Origin: an uncultured Pelagibacteraceae bacterium
GTDB taxonomy: Bacteria; Pseudomonadota; Alphaproteobacteria; Pelagibacterales; Pelagibacteraceae
Reading direction: 5' to 3'
Length of the DNA stretch: 64,000 nt
NCBI GenBank assembly: GCA_902571425.1
Contig: CACGBZ010000002.1
Location: 141,380-205,379 of the forward strand
A program made the position numbers and the translations under genes. The notes below the pieces were generated by a model that saw only the letters and a program-made list of their open reading frames with translations, searched no databases and was not told the origin of the DNA. This document shows, in pieces, positions 56,576-63,775 of the stretch (positions within the stretch are counted from its first letter, which is position 1; every line of letters starts with the position of its first letter).

Positions 56576-57325
56576 ATGGATAAAAAAGTAAAAGTTAATG
56601 CATCGATTTTAATTATTGGTAATGAAATTTTATCTGGCAGAACTCAAGACACAAATACTTCAACTTTAGCAATTTGGCTTAATTCAATAGGAGTAAATGT
56701 TGCGGAAGTTAGAGTAATACCTGATGTTGAAGAGACTATTGTTGAAACTTTAAATTTACTTAGATCAACACACGATTATGTTTTTACAACTGGTGGTATT
56801 GGTCCAACACATGATGATATTACAGCTCAGTCAGTGTCAAAGGCTTTTGGAATAAAATATGAAGTTCACAAAGAAGCTTTTAAAATTTTAGAAGTTTATT
56901 ACCAACCAGGTGAATTTAATGAAGGCAGACAAAAAATGGCCTGGATGCCAGAGAATGCAAAATTAATTTTAAATCCAACAAGTGGTGCACCAGGTTTTAA
57001 TGTTGAAAATGTATTTTCATTGCCAGGTGTTCCATCCATTTTGAAATCAATGTTGGGTGGCTTGACTAACAGAATAGTAGGGGGGAAGCCTATTAAAAGT
57101 CTTACTATAAGTTTAAAAACTGTTGAAAGTGAAATTGCAAATTCATTAACCAAAGTTCAAAATAACAATATAGATGTAGAAATTGGAAGTTATCCTTTCT
57201 TCCACGCAGGTAAATTAGGTGTATCAATTGTGATAAGATCAGAAGATCAAAATAAAATAGATGATTGTAATTCTCAAATTTTGCAATTTATTAATGAAAA
57301 AAAAATTGAAGTAGTAGATAGGTAA
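56576..57325 (+). CDS. CinA N-terminal (MoaB/MogA-fold) domain protein
   Basis: A 249-residue protein matching the N-terminal competence/damage-inducible CinA domain, without the C-terminal nicotinamide mononucleotide deamidase domain. ASILIIGNEILSGRTQDTN (about 8-26) and TTGGIGPTHDDITAQSVSKAFG are the molybdopterin-type binding motifs. Related proteins act as ADP-ribose or NAD-derivative pyrophosphatases. The stop overlaps the next start by 1 bp. Confidence 0.9.
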   Translation: MDKKVKVNASILIIGNEILSGRTQDTNTSTLAIWLNSIGVNVAEVRVIPDVEETIVETLNLLRSTHDYVFTTGGIGPTHDDITAQSVSKAFGIKYEVHKEAFKILEVYYQPGEFNEGRQKMAWMPENAKLILNPTSGAPGFNVENVFSLPGVPSILKSMLGGLTNRIVGGKPIKSLTISLKTVESEIANSLTKVQNNNIDVEIGSYPFFHAGKLGVSIVIRSEDQNKIDDCNSQILQFINEKKIEVVDR

Positions 57326-57732
57326 TGTTGTATTTTGCGTATGGTAGTAATCTTCATCATTTTCAGATGAAACGTAGATGTAAAGATAGTATTTTCTTAA
57401 AAAAAATAAATTTAAAAGACTTCAGATTAACTTTTAGAAGCAAGTATAGAGCTGCAGACATTGAGCCTAAAAAAAATTCTATCGTACCAGGTGGTTTATT
57501 TGAAATTTCTAAAAGTGATGAGAAAAAATTAGACGTATATGAAGATTTTCCTATCCTATATAAAAAATATTATTTCTATTATTATGGAAAAAAAGTTATG
57601 ACTTATATGATGGTTAAAAAAACACCTTTCAAATTTCCAACCGAAAGATATTTAAACGTGGTAAAGAGAGGATATAAAGATTGTAAGCTAGATAAAAAAT
57701 ATCTTTTAAACGCACTTGTGGAAAAAAAGTGA
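57325..57732 (+). CDS. gamma-glutamylcyclotransferase-like (AIG2/GGCT) protein
   Basis: A 135-residue protein with the family opening LYFAYGSNLHHFQMKRRC (2-19), which forms the YGSN phosphate-type loop, and a conserved Glu in VYEDFP (about 72-77, DVYE). Members cleave gamma-glutamyl dipeptides or related compounds. Overlaps cinA-like by 1 bp and the SHOCT gene by 4 bp, so all three are one transcript. Confidence 0.85.
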   Translation: MLYFAYGSNLHHFQMKRRCKDSIFLKKINLKDFRLTFRSKYRAADIEPKKNSIVPGGLFEISKSDEKKLDVYEDFPILYKKYYFYYYGKKVMTYMMVKKTPFKFPTERYLNVVKRGYKDCKLDKKYLLNALVEKK

Positions 57733-58646
57733 AATTTTTTTTTATAATAATATTATTTATAAGTTTTAATGTTAGTTCAATTTCTTATGCAAAAAGTTTT
57801 ATAATAGGTGAGGAGTTGAGTGATTATTTTAATTATAATAAGCATGTAAAAATCAAATTGAGCCCTGGAGCATGGCATGTGATCAGAAAAGCTGCGGAAG
57901 GAGTTCCAAGACAGCAAATAGTAGGAATTGGAAAAGTAGAAAATAGAGAAATTCAGGAAGTCATTGAGGTCTATGAGGGAAAACTCGCTGGCTATTACGT
58001 CAAGTATGTTGATCCAATAATAATTGAATTAGTTTTTAAAAATCAATATGACGGGTGTTATGAGAGGGCAGAATATTATTTGCTTGAATTATATCGCAAA
58101 GGAAGCACTTTTAACTGCATGATTGTAAGACATACAGATATGACAAAGTTATTAAATTATCCCGATGATCCAGAAGATAGAGGAATAGCTTCAGCTTATA
58201 ATTTTTGGATCAAAAGTAAAAATTTAACCCACCCTAAGATTATGCTAGAGTCTTATCACACTTATTTTTCAAGACTAGCAGGAGGCAGATGGTATCAGAT
58301 AGTTCGATTTATAAATCCAAAAATAATAAATGCTCCTAAATCAAATTTTTTTACAGAAGAAACATCTGAATATCACAAACATAATATTTCTCAATTCCCC
58401 GATCATTCCGAAACTATGAATAGATGGATTTCAAATAGTTCTAAATTTCATATGGAATTCGAAACAATGACAAAAGCAAAGAACCGACACAAGTTATTAT
58501 TGGATAAATATATATTAAATATAAAAACAGAGGTTAAATCTGAGGATCCAATTTTAGATCAATTAAATAAATTAAATGATTTATACAAATCAGGTGCTTT
58601 AACAAAAGAAGAATTCGAAAAAGCTAAGAAAAGATTATTAAATTAA
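57729..58646 (+). CDS. secreted protein with C-terminal SHOCT motif
   Basis: A 305-residue protein from a GTG start overlapping the previous stop. Residues 1-21 are a signal peptide (ISYAKS). The central 200 residues form an unrecognised domain with several Trp and Tyr. The last 33 residues, DPILDQLNKLNDLYKSGALTKEEFEKAKKRLL, fit the short C-terminal SHOCT domain. Probably periplasmic or envelope-associated; function unknown. Confidence 0.72.
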   Translation: MKFFFIIILFISFNVSSISYAKSFIIGEELSDYFNYNKHVKIKLSPGAWHVIRKAAEGVPRQQIVGIGKVENREIQEVIEVYEGKLAGYYVKYVDPIIIELVFKNQYDGCYERAEYYLLELYRKGSTFNCMIVRHTDMTKLLNYPDDPEDRGIASAYNFWIKSKNLTHPKIMLESYHTYFSRLAGGRWYQIVRFINPKIINAPKSNFFTEETSEYHKHNISQFPDHSETMNRWISNSSKFHMEFETMTKAKNRHKLLLDKYILNIKTEVKSEDPILDQLNKLNDLYKSGALTKEEFEKAKKRLLN

Positions 58647-58649
58647 TTT

Positions 58650-59468
58650 ATGAATGAATCTGAAATAATTAAAAGCATTAATGAAATCGGTATAGCTAAA
58701 GTTGAAAACTTTCTTGATAATGAAAATTTAAATATGGTAGAAAAAATATTATCAAAACAAAAGAGTATAAAAAATTCAGAGGATGCATTTCTTTACAGAT
58801 CAAAGGGTAATTTTTTTTTAAAGAAATTGTTATATTTCAAATTTTTTAAATTTATTAAGTGCTTAAAAATGACAAATTTATCAAAAAAATTAAAACTTCA
58901 AGAATTATCTCGTAAAATTAATGGAGGACAAACTAAATTGGTCTCTATTGATAGTTACTATTCTAAAAAATCTACCAATAAAGTCATTGATTGGCATGTA
59001 GATCAGGCTTACTCAGGTAAATTAAATCCCACAAGAATATTGGATCCAGATCATACTGTAATAAAATTTTTTGTGTATTTAACAGATGTTGGTCCTGATA
59101 ATGGATCTTTAGGCTATATACCTGGAAGTAATAAGATATTATATTATTTAAAGCTTGGAATATTTAACAAAGACATAAAATATAAACCTTACTGGCGTTT
59201 AGAAGATTTAAGAAATTTGATTCAGGAAAATGATTACAAAAATTACCTTGAGGCAAAAATTGATAAGCGTTTTGTGAGTAATTTTTTAGAGCAATCTCAT
59301 TTTATTACTACAGATTTTCAAGACACAAAAAAATACGATTACGAACTAAAGAAAGGTGATGCTTTGATTTTTGACGAAGCTGGAGTTCATAGAGGTGCTG
59401 CACCTGAAAAAAATGACAGACTTGTTCTAAGATTTGTATACAAGGACATTAATACTCCAGAAAATTAA
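58650..59468 (+). CDS. phytanoyl-CoA dioxygenase (PhyH) family protein
   Basis: A 272-residue Fe(II)/2-oxoglutarate oxygenase, distinct from the one at 7428-8216. HxD is in IDWHVDQAYS (about 111-120), the distal His in VHRGAAPEKNDRLVLRFVY (about 248-266), which also carries the 2-oxoglutarate Arg. GPDNGSLGYIPGS is the conserved middle loop. Substrate unknown. Its stop codon lies at the edge of the repeated tRNA-Leu promoter segment. Confidence 0.85.
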   Translation: MNESEIIKSINEIGIAKVENFLDNENLNMVEKILSKQKSIKNSEDAFLYRSKGNFFLKKLLYFKFFKFIKCLKMTNLSKKLKLQELSRKINGGQTKLVSIDSYYSKKSTNKVIDWHVDQAYSGKLNPTRILDPDHTVIKFFVYLTDVGPDNGSLGYIPGSNKILYYLKLGIFNKDIKYKPYWRLEDLRNLIQENDYKNYLEAKIDKRFVSNFLEQSHFITTDFQDTKKYDYELKKGDALIFDEAGVHRGAAPEKNDRLVLRFVYKDINTPEN

Positions 59469-59574
59469 AAAATTTTACTTATTCCTCTTGTTCAATTATA
59501 AATATTAGCATAAATACTCATGAAATTCATTAATGCCCTCGTGGTGAAATTGGTAGACACAAAGGACTTAAAAT
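59466..59574 (+). repeat. copy 1 of the tRNA-Leu promoter and 5'-half repeat
   Basis: About 109 bp repeated at 62119-62227 with roughly nine differences. It holds a tRNA-type promoter (-35 TTGTTC 59488-59493, 17 bp, -10 TAAATA 59511-59516) and the first 40 nt of tRNA-Leu(UAA) from 59535. Identity to the intact tRNA stops at the anticodon loop. The position right after the PhyH gene suggests this is the original host promoter of the tRNA gene, now detached from its 3' half. Confidence 0.85.
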
Positions 59575-59595
59575 AGTTTGAGTTGATTATCTCTT

Positions 59596-59620
59596 TAGTC
59601 TCTTATAGTCCCTAATAGTC
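59596..59620 (+). repeat. 10-bp-period triple repeat of TAGTC
   Basis: TAGTC occurs at 59596, 59606 and 59616, exactly one helical turn apart, within the 125-bp stretch between the first tRNA half and the 11-bp repeat pair. No gene lies in that stretch. Regular phasing suggests protein-binding sites, for example recombinase or accessory-factor arm sites. Confidence 0.5.
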
Positions 59621-59699
59621 TTAATCCCTGATAATCTCATAACTTTAGAAATAGATAGATTATTTTTATTGGAAAATATGAATAATAAATTCTTCTAAA

Positions 59700-59744
59700 C
59701 TAGTAGCAAACTAGTAGTCAGAGAGATAAAATAAATAAATTTTA
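59700..59744 (+). repeat. left 45-bp direct repeat of module 1 (tandem CTAGTAG units)
   Basis: Starts with two units beginning CTAGTAG at 59700 and 59711 (11-bp spacing) and continues AGAGAGATAAAATAA to the end of the hydrolase gene. It matches 62087-62131 at 43 of 45 positions. Together the copies bracket the two cargo genes. Confidence 0.85.
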
Positions 59745-60467
59745 TTTTTCCCAATCAAATCTTGGAAAAGAGTCAAATATTTTAAATATTCCATCTGACC
59801 ATTGATTACAAACTTTAGAATATTCTTCATCATTAAGATTAAGACATTTTTGAGATGCAATTTTATATTCATCTTTTCTTAAAACTGTAAAATCTATTGG
59901 AGGGCCTACTGTTAGATCACTTTTTAAAGTTGAGTCCATTGATATTAATGCACATCTTGATGCATCACCGATAGAAACATCTGGTTTTATAACTCTATCT
60001 AAAATTGGTTTTCCATATTTAACTTCGCCAATTACTAGATAAGGCTTACTGTCAGCAGGTTTTATGTAATTTCCTTGTGAATATATTAAATATAATTCCA
60101 TAGGTTGACCTTTTATTTGACCTCCAAGAATAAATGTAGATCCTAATAATACTGTATCCGTATTAATTCCTTTTGGTGACGAGTGTTTAATATTTAGTGA
60201 TCCTATGTAGGAGGCAATTTGATCAAAATCTTTACAAGTATTTAAATTCATTACACCAGTTGTGTTTTTTAAATCTGTATCAATAGATTTAAATACAGCT
60301 TGAGATGTTCCAAGGTTACCAGATGTAACGATAATTACAGTTCTATCGCCAACATCATAGGTATACATTTTTGAATATATATTAACATTGTCAAGACCTG
60401 CATTAGTTCTTGAATCTGATGCAATAATTATTCCGTCCTTAGCTTTAATGCCAACACAATATGTCAT
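59742..60467 (-). CDS. proteasome-type Ntn-hydrolase
   Basis: A 241-residue protein of the proteasome-like protease family (COG3484 type). After Met removal it starts with Thr2 (MTYCVGIKAKDGIIIASDSRTNAG), the N-terminal nucleophile of Ntn hydrolases, with D18 and the SDSR motif as in proteasome beta subunits. Relatives normally sit in clusters with a circularly permuted ATP-grasp enzyme, an alpha-E protein and a transglutaminase. Here only the ATP-grasp gene is present, and it is divergent. Its last bases lie in a 45-bp direct repeat. Confidence 0.85.
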   Translation of the reverse strand: MTYCVGIKAKDGIIIASDSRTNAGLDNVNIYSKMYTYDVGDRTVIIVTSGNLGTSQAVFKSIDTDLKNTTGVMNLNTCKDFDQIASYIGSLNIKHSSPKGINTDTVLLGSTFILGGQIKGQPMELYLIYSQGNYIKPADSKPYLVIGEVKYGKPILDRVIKPDVSIGDASRCALISMDSTLKSDLTVGPPIDFTVLRKDEYKIASQKCLNLNDEEYSKVCNQWSDGIFKIFDSFPRFDWEK

Positions 60468-60574
60468 TATTTACTACTATTTAATAAAATCATTATTTTA
60501 TAATTAATTATTATCATATCAGATATATCTATTATGCATTTGATTATTTCCTTTAACTATTAAAAAATAACATA

Positions 60575-62017
60575 ATGGTTTCTAAATTTTGGAAAAATTA
60601 CAATTCAGGTGATGCATATGATGGTTATCTAACTAAGGATAATAAGCTTAGAAAGCATGCCTCAATAATTTCTAATATTTTAGAGAGACACGGAAAAAAG
60701 AAACTGCAAGAAATAGAAAAAAACTGTCAGAGCACTATAAGTGCTAGAGGTATAAATTTTAGAGTTTATGCTGCAAATAATAGAGCTGAACAGAAGAAGT
60801 GGCCACTAGACATAATTCCCAGAATAATACCAAAATCTCAATGGAATAAAGTTTCAAGAGGTTTGAAACAGAGAGCAAAAGCATTAAATTTATTTATAGA
60901 CGATACGTATAATCAAAAAAGAATTTTTAAAGACAATATAATACCGAAAGAGATAATTTTTAAATCTCCATACTACGTTAAAGAGTGTGAAGGATTTTCT
61001 CCCAAATATAAAGCTTGGGCAAATATTTCAGGTATAGATCTTATTAGAAACAAGAATGGTGATTATTTAGTTTTAGAAGACAATTTACGTGTACCGTCAG
61101 GTGTTTCTTATATGTTAGAAAATAGAATGGTAATGCGAGATGTCTTTCCAGAGCTTTTTACTAGATATAAAGTTGCTTCAATTCATCAATACACAAATAA
61201 ACTTTACAACTGTATGACAGAGTGTATTCCAAAAAAAACTTCTAATCCACACATGGTTTTGCTTACACCCGGTGTTTACAATTCAGCTTATTTTGAACAT
61301 GAGTTTTTGGCTGAGCAAATGGGTATAGCATTAGTAGAAGGCAAAGATCTTTTTGTAGAAAATGATAATGTGTACATGAAAACTGTAAAAGGTCCTTTAA
61401 AAGTTGATTGTATATATAGACGACTGGATGATAATTTTTTAGATCCCAAAGCATTCTTTAAAGAGTCTGTTATTGGGGTGCCAGGTCTTTTTAAGTGTTG
61501 GCTAAAAAAAAATGTTGGAATAGTTAATGCTGTTGGCACTGGTATTGCTGATGATAAAGTTGTTTATTCTTACGTAAATAAAATGATTACCTATTATTTA
61601 GGTGAACAACCAATATTAAATCAAGTGGAAACTTTTTTGTGTCATGATGATACGCACAGAAAATATGTAATTGATAATATTTCAAAACTAGTAGTTAAAC
61701 CAGCAAATGCATCAGGAGGATACGGAATACTAATTGGACCAAAAGCATCTCAAAAAGAGAAGAACGAAACTATAGACAAAATAAAACATAATCCTAGAGA
61801 ATTTATTGCTCAACCCTTAGAGGTTCTTTCAACTGCTCCAACAATAACAAATAGCGATATTGAACCACGTCATTTAGATTTAAGACCATTTATTTTAAGT
61901 GGTAAAAATAGTTATGTTACTACAGGCGGCTTAACAAGAGTTGCTCTGAGAAAAGGAAGTACAATTGTTAATAGCTCTCAAGGTGGTGGTTCTAAAGATA
62001 CTTTAATAGTAGATTAA
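60575..62017 (+). CDS. circularly permuted ATP-grasp enzyme
   Basis: A 480-residue CP-ATP-grasp type 2 protein (DUF404/DUF407 family), a presumed peptide or amide ligase. RGINFRVYAANN (about 54-65), LEDNLRVPSGVSYMLENR (about 169-186) and the ATP-binding VVKPANASGGYGILIG (about 373-388) are hallmark stretches. The alpha-E and transglutaminase partners usually encoded next to it are missing. Divergent from the Ntn-hydrolase gene across 107 bp. Confidence 0.88.
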   Translation: MVSKFWKNYNSGDAYDGYLTKDNKLRKHASIISNILERHGKKKLQEIEKNCQSTISARGINFRVYAANNRAEQKKWPLDIIPRIIPKSQWNKVSRGLKQRAKALNLFIDDTYNQKRIFKDNIIPKEIIFKSPYYVKECEGFSPKYKAWANISGIDLIRNKNGDYLVLEDNLRVPSGVSYMLENRMVMRDVFPELFTRYKVASIHQYTNKLYNCMTECIPKKTSNPHMVLLTPGVYNSAYFEHEFLAEQMGIALVEGKDLFVENDNVYMKTVKGPLKVDCIYRRLDDNFLDPKAFFKESVIGVPGLFKCWLKKNVGIVNAVGTGIADDKVVYSYVNKMITYYLGEQPILNQVETFLCHDDTHRKYVIDNISKLVVKPANASGGYGILIGPKASQKEKNETIDKIKHNPREFIAQPLEVLSTAPTITNSDIEPRHLDLRPFILSGKNSYVTTGGLTRVALRKGSTIVNSSQGGGSKDTLIVD

Positions 62018-62086
62018 AAAGATACTCCCAAATAAAACTTTAAAAATTCAAGATATTTTTAGTCAATCCAGGACTTTATAGGATAA

Positions 62087-62131
62087 CTAGTAGCAGACTA
62101 GTAGTCAGAGAGATAAAATAAAAAAATTTTA
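62087..62131 (+). repeat. right 45-bp direct repeat of module 1
   Basis: Second copy of the 59700-59744 repeat, with CTAGTAG units at 62087 and 62098. It runs directly into the repeated tRNA promoter segment, so the order here is repeat then tRNA promoter with no spacer. Confidence 0.85.
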
Positions 62132-62227
62132 CTTATTAGACTTGTTGAAATATAAATATTAGCATAAACACTCATGAAATTCATTAATGCCCTCGTGGTG
62201 AAATTGGTAGACACAAAGGACTTAAAA
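62119..62227 (+). repeat. copy 2 of the tRNA-Leu promoter and 5'-half repeat
   Basis: Holds -35 TTGTTG (62142-62147), 17 bp, -10 TAAACA (62165-62170) and the first 39 nt of tRNA-Leu(UAA) from 62189. Identity with the intact tRNA ends after the anticodon-loop CTTAAAA. The promoter points toward the 411-residue ORF and could transcribe it. Confidence 0.85.
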
Positions 62228-62281
62228 AGTATTCAAATCTAAGGTTTCACTAATAAACTCAACATTTTTTGATAAAATTGA

Positions 62282-62335
62282 ACTAGTGTAGTTCTAGTGT
62301 AGTTGGTAGAATGACGAAATGTTTTACTACACTAG
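62282..62335 (+). repeat. left repeat cluster of module 2 (CTAGTGTAGT twice direct, once inverted)
   Basis: CTAGTGTAGT occurs at 62283-62292 and 62294-62303 (11-bp spacing) and as its exact inverse ACTACACTAG at 62326-62335. The second direct copy and the inverted one can form a 10-bp hairpin in the leader of the downstream gene. The direct pair recurs at 63601-63622. Confidence 0.88.
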
Positions 62336-62363
62336 AGGTAGAACGATATAAATTAGGTACACT

Positions 62364-63599
62364 ATGGTTTATTTGTCAGATAAGGATAAGAAGAAAATTT
62401 CACTACAAATAAAAAAAAATATCAAAAAAAAATTAAAGATTAAAAAAAAAATTAACACCAGAAAAATGTTTGATATCTGGTCATCTATTGCTCTTGAGTG
62501 GGAGTTAAACTTTGAAAATATAAATTTTGTAGAAATGAATAAACCTTGGGGTTTCAATTATTCAAAAATTAGAAGATATTTTTATAATAAATTTATAAAA
62601 GATTTTAGAGGAGGTAATAATTGGAAAATTTTTGAAAAAAGATTATTTGATTTGCTTGATGAGGCAAAAAATAAATCAATTCAAGATACAAAAATAGAGC
62701 GCAAATTTCCTTTTAAACAAAGAGTATTCCCAGACGAAATGAATGAAGGAGATTGGTATTCTCCTCCTGGAACAGAAGTAAAATATTCAACTAAAAAAAT
62801 AACAAATAACCCTTATCAAGTTGAATATTTCAGAAAAACTAAAATACCTTTTTTTAAAGGTCCACAGGATCAAGAGGATTTTATTTTAAAAAATAAATGG
62901 AAGAATACTTATACTTACGGTTTTATATACGGATATATAAAGGCGTGGCAAAATATGGTTTTTATAAATTGGAAAGAGGTAAGAAAAGACGACTTTAAAA
63001 ATCTATTAAGTAAAGTAAAGTTAATAAAAACACCAAATGTTAGATTAAAAACTATAAGTGATAAAGGATATTACGATTTTTTTTTCAATAAAAATTTTAC
63101 TAATTATTTAATCAATAGATTAAAATTACGAAAAAATATTGCTGATAATATTTTTATTGAATTAGAGAAAAGTATTTTTGATAGTAATCTTTCTAAGTTT
63201 CTATTTTATAAAAAAGAAAATTATTTCACTTTTAAAGAAAGAAAATTTGATAGTATATGGGGTAATATTAGGATAAAAAAAGATTATTGTCATCCACAAA
63301 TAGGAATTAAAGAATTTATTTCGGGCATATTATCAAATAGGGAATTATTTTTAGGTAAAACTAAAGATGGGAGATTTTACAATACAGTTCTAAACTCACG
63401 AATTGATAGTCGTAAAAAAAATATTTATGGTCCGGTATATAATTATGAACAATTTCTTTTATATACAATGTTTTTACAATTTATTTCACCATTGGAATAT
63501 TCAAAATTAGATATTAATGAAAGGGATATATTTTTAAGGTTTGCTGTTAATAGAGGTAAGGACGAATTTTTAACTTATGCTCACGCAAAAATTGTTTAA
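62364..63599 (+). CDS. unrecognised 411-residue basic protein
   Basis: Residues 5-35 are extremely Lys-rich; the rest is rich in Lys, Phe, Tyr, Trp and Asn with a globular look (for example IWSSIALEWELNFENINF, FIYGYIKAWQNMVFINW, SRKKNIYGPVYNYEQFLLY). No signal peptide or membrane helix. I see no HxxR...Y recombinase pattern, helicase, nuclease or toxin signature. ATG at 62364 follows the repeat cluster and the stop is 2 bp before the right repeat pair. Probably accessory cargo; function unknown. Confidence 0.75.
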   Translation: MVYLSDKDKKKISLQIKKNIKKKLKIKKKINTRKMFDIWSSIALEWELNFENINFVEMNKPWGFNYSKIRRYFYNKFIKDFRGGNNWKIFEKRLFDLLDEAKNKSIQDTKIERKFPFKQRVFPDEMNEGDWYSPPGTEVKYSTKKITNNPYQVEYFRKTKIPFFKGPQDQEDFILKNKWKNTYTYGFIYGYIKAWQNMVFINWKEVRKDDFKNLLSKVKLIKTPNVRLKTISDKGYYDFFFNKNFTNYLINRLKLRKNIADNIFIELEKSIFDSNLSKFLFYKKENYFTFKERKFDSIWGNIRIKKDYCHPQIGIKEFISGILSNRELFLGKTKDGRFYNTVLNSRIDSRKKNIYGPVYNYEQFLLYTMFLQFISPLEYSKLDINERDIFLRFAVNRGKDEFLTYAHAKIV

Positions 63600-63600
63600 A

Positions 63601-63622
63601 TCTAGTGTAGTTCTAGTGTAGT
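63601..63622 (+). repeat. right repeat pair of module 2
   Basis: Two CTAGTGTAGT copies at 63602-63611 and 63613-63622 with 11-bp spacing, identical in all but the first base to the pair at 62282-62303. They begin right after the ORF stop codon. Confidence 0.88.
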
Positions 63623-63639
63623 AATGATAAATAAAAAAT

Positions 63640-63668
63640 TTGATTTTTGATGATAAAAAAAGTAAGTA
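63640..63668 (+). promoter_or_regulatory. current promoter of the intact tRNA-Leu
   Basis: -35 TTGATT (63640-63645), 17 bp, -10 TAAGTA (63663-63668), 17 bp before the tRNA. Its sequence is unrelated to the promoters in front of the two tRNA halves, so the working gene appears to use a promoter brought in by module 2. Confidence 0.6.
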
Positions 63669-63685
63669 AACACAACTTAAATAAT

Positions 63686-63771
63686 GCCCTCGTGGTGAAA
63701 TTGGTAGACACAAAGGACTTAAAATCCTTGCCGCTTGCGGAGTGCCAGTTCGAGTCTGGCCGAGGGCACCA
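63686..63771 (+). tRNA. tRNA-Leu (anticodon UAA)
   Basis: A full 86-nt class II tRNA including encoded CCA. Acceptor stem GCCCTCG pairs with CGAGGGC (63761-63767); anticodon stem AAGGA/TCCTT encloses loop CTTAAAA with TAA at 63720-63722; the long variable arm CCGCTTGCGG and T-arm GCCAGTTCGAGTCTGGC are intact. nadK starts 5 bp later. The 5' half is duplicated twice upstream. Confidence 0.97.
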
Positions 63772-63775
63772 CTAA

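Larger units (their letters stand above)
59535..62188. mobile_element. tRNA-Leu integration module 1 (hydrolase and ATP-grasp cargo)
   Basis: A 2,654-bp unit from the first tRNA half to the second. It contains a 10-bp-period TAGTC triple repeat, a direct-repeat pair, two divergent genes, the second repeat pair and a new copy of the tRNA promoter. No integrase or transposase is encoded. The unit looks like an inserted element, or its remnant, that recombined at the anticodon loop. Confidence 0.7.
62018..62363. other. 346-bp gene-free junction between modules 1 and 2
   Basis: Contents in order: 69 bp of AT-rich sequence after the ATP-grasp gene; right repeat pair of module 1 (62087-62131); tRNA promoter and 5' half (62119-62227); 54 bp without recognisable sites; left repeat pair of module 2 with an inverted third copy (62282-62335); and a GGTAGAAYGA element at 62305 and again at 62337 before the ATG of the next gene at 62364. 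Confidence 0.8.
62189..63685. mobile_element. tRNA-Leu integration module 2 (single unknown gene)
   Basis: A 1,497-bp unit from the second tRNA half to the intact tRNA. It carries one 411-residue ORF flanked on both sides by paired CTAGTGTAGT repeats, then a distinct tRNA promoter (63640-63668). No recombinase is encoded. Confidence 0.7.

Noticed and set aside
62293-62350. A degenerate tRNA from TTGGTAGAAT resembling a D-arm
   Set aside because: No acceptor, anticodon or T-arm follows; the resemblance is a few bases only.
62364-63599. 411-residue ORF as the integrase of the module
   Set aside because: No tyrosine-recombinase RHRY pattern or serine-recombinase N-terminus can be seen.
62282-63622. 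CRISPR array from repeated CTAGTGTAGT units
   Set aside because: Units are 10 bp with 1-bp gaps, occur in pairs around a gene, and lack spacers or cas genes.
59535-63771. Group I intron splitting tRNA-Leu(UAA), as known in cyanobacteria
   Set aside because: The downstream copy is a complete tRNA with its own promoter, and neither upstream half has a matching 3' half after it; cargo contains ordinary protein genes.
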